Shown one piece after another: positions 63,925 to 64,000 of a stretch of DNA of 64,000 nt. The notes below the pieces were generated by a model. It did not search any database. It saw nothing but the letters and a program-made list of their open reading frames with translations, and was not told the origin of the DNA. The DNA is from Pseudomonadota bacterium (GTDB taxonomy: Bacteria > Tectomicrobia > Entotheonellia > Entotheonellales > Entotheonellaceae). Each line of letters begins with the position of its first letter. The stretch's first letter is position 1. Location of the stretch: the NCBI GenBank assembly GCA_005777235.1, contig SXND01000083.1, positions 16,304 through 80,303 on the forward strand, written 5' to 3'. Both the position numbers and the translations under genes were made by a program.

Positions 63925-64000
63925 AGGCCAAGACCGGGGACCGCCAAGACCGGGAGATCCCCAAGACCGGGGCACCCCCAAGACCGGGGCACCCCCAAGA
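63925..64000. repeat. Tandem repeat based on CCCCAAGACCGGGGCAC
   Basis: Consecutive AAGACCGGGR units reaching the window edge. Confidence 0.85.

Overview
The window is a GC-rich bacterial chromosome segment that mixes housekeeping genes with accessory DNA. Housekeeping genes include gpsA, larB, larC, a P-II gene, purD, rsmE, prmA, hrcA, a DNA pol III delta-prime gene, rny, a 5-formyl-THF cyclo-ligase gene, an asparaginase gene, ilvD and nadE. A catabolic block at about 1-9.5 kb holds hydantoinase/oxoprolinase A and B, two crotonases, a BoxB/PaaA-like di-iron protein and a PspA/YbjN pair. The standout system is a diversity-generating retroelement (DGR) at about 43.4-54.2 kb. It has a DGR-type reverse transcriptase (LPLGSWFSQ and YMDD motifs), an Avd-like four-helix protein, an HTH protein, and a 137-bp template repeat (TR). 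Two variable repeats (VRs) lie at the 3' ends of two membrane-anchored FGE-sulfatase/C-type-lectin-fold genes on opposite strands. By hand alignment, 15/15 differences (VR1) and 13/14 differences (VR2) in the variable core fall on TR adenines. One VR target lies in a same-strand run with a MoxR AAA+ ATPase and a TIR protein that carries a CHAT-like region without catalytic His/Cys, so the DGR appears to diversify a conflict/defence-type system. Other notable structures: a degraded group II intron splitting a TnpB gene at its RuvC-I region; a small RHH-like ORF upstream of two different TnpB genes; two 132-bp MITE-like elements whose CTAG ends coincide with the stop codons of the adjacent genes; and a lar locus interrupted by mobile DNA. 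All calls were made by eye from sequence and the ORF track; no database search was run.
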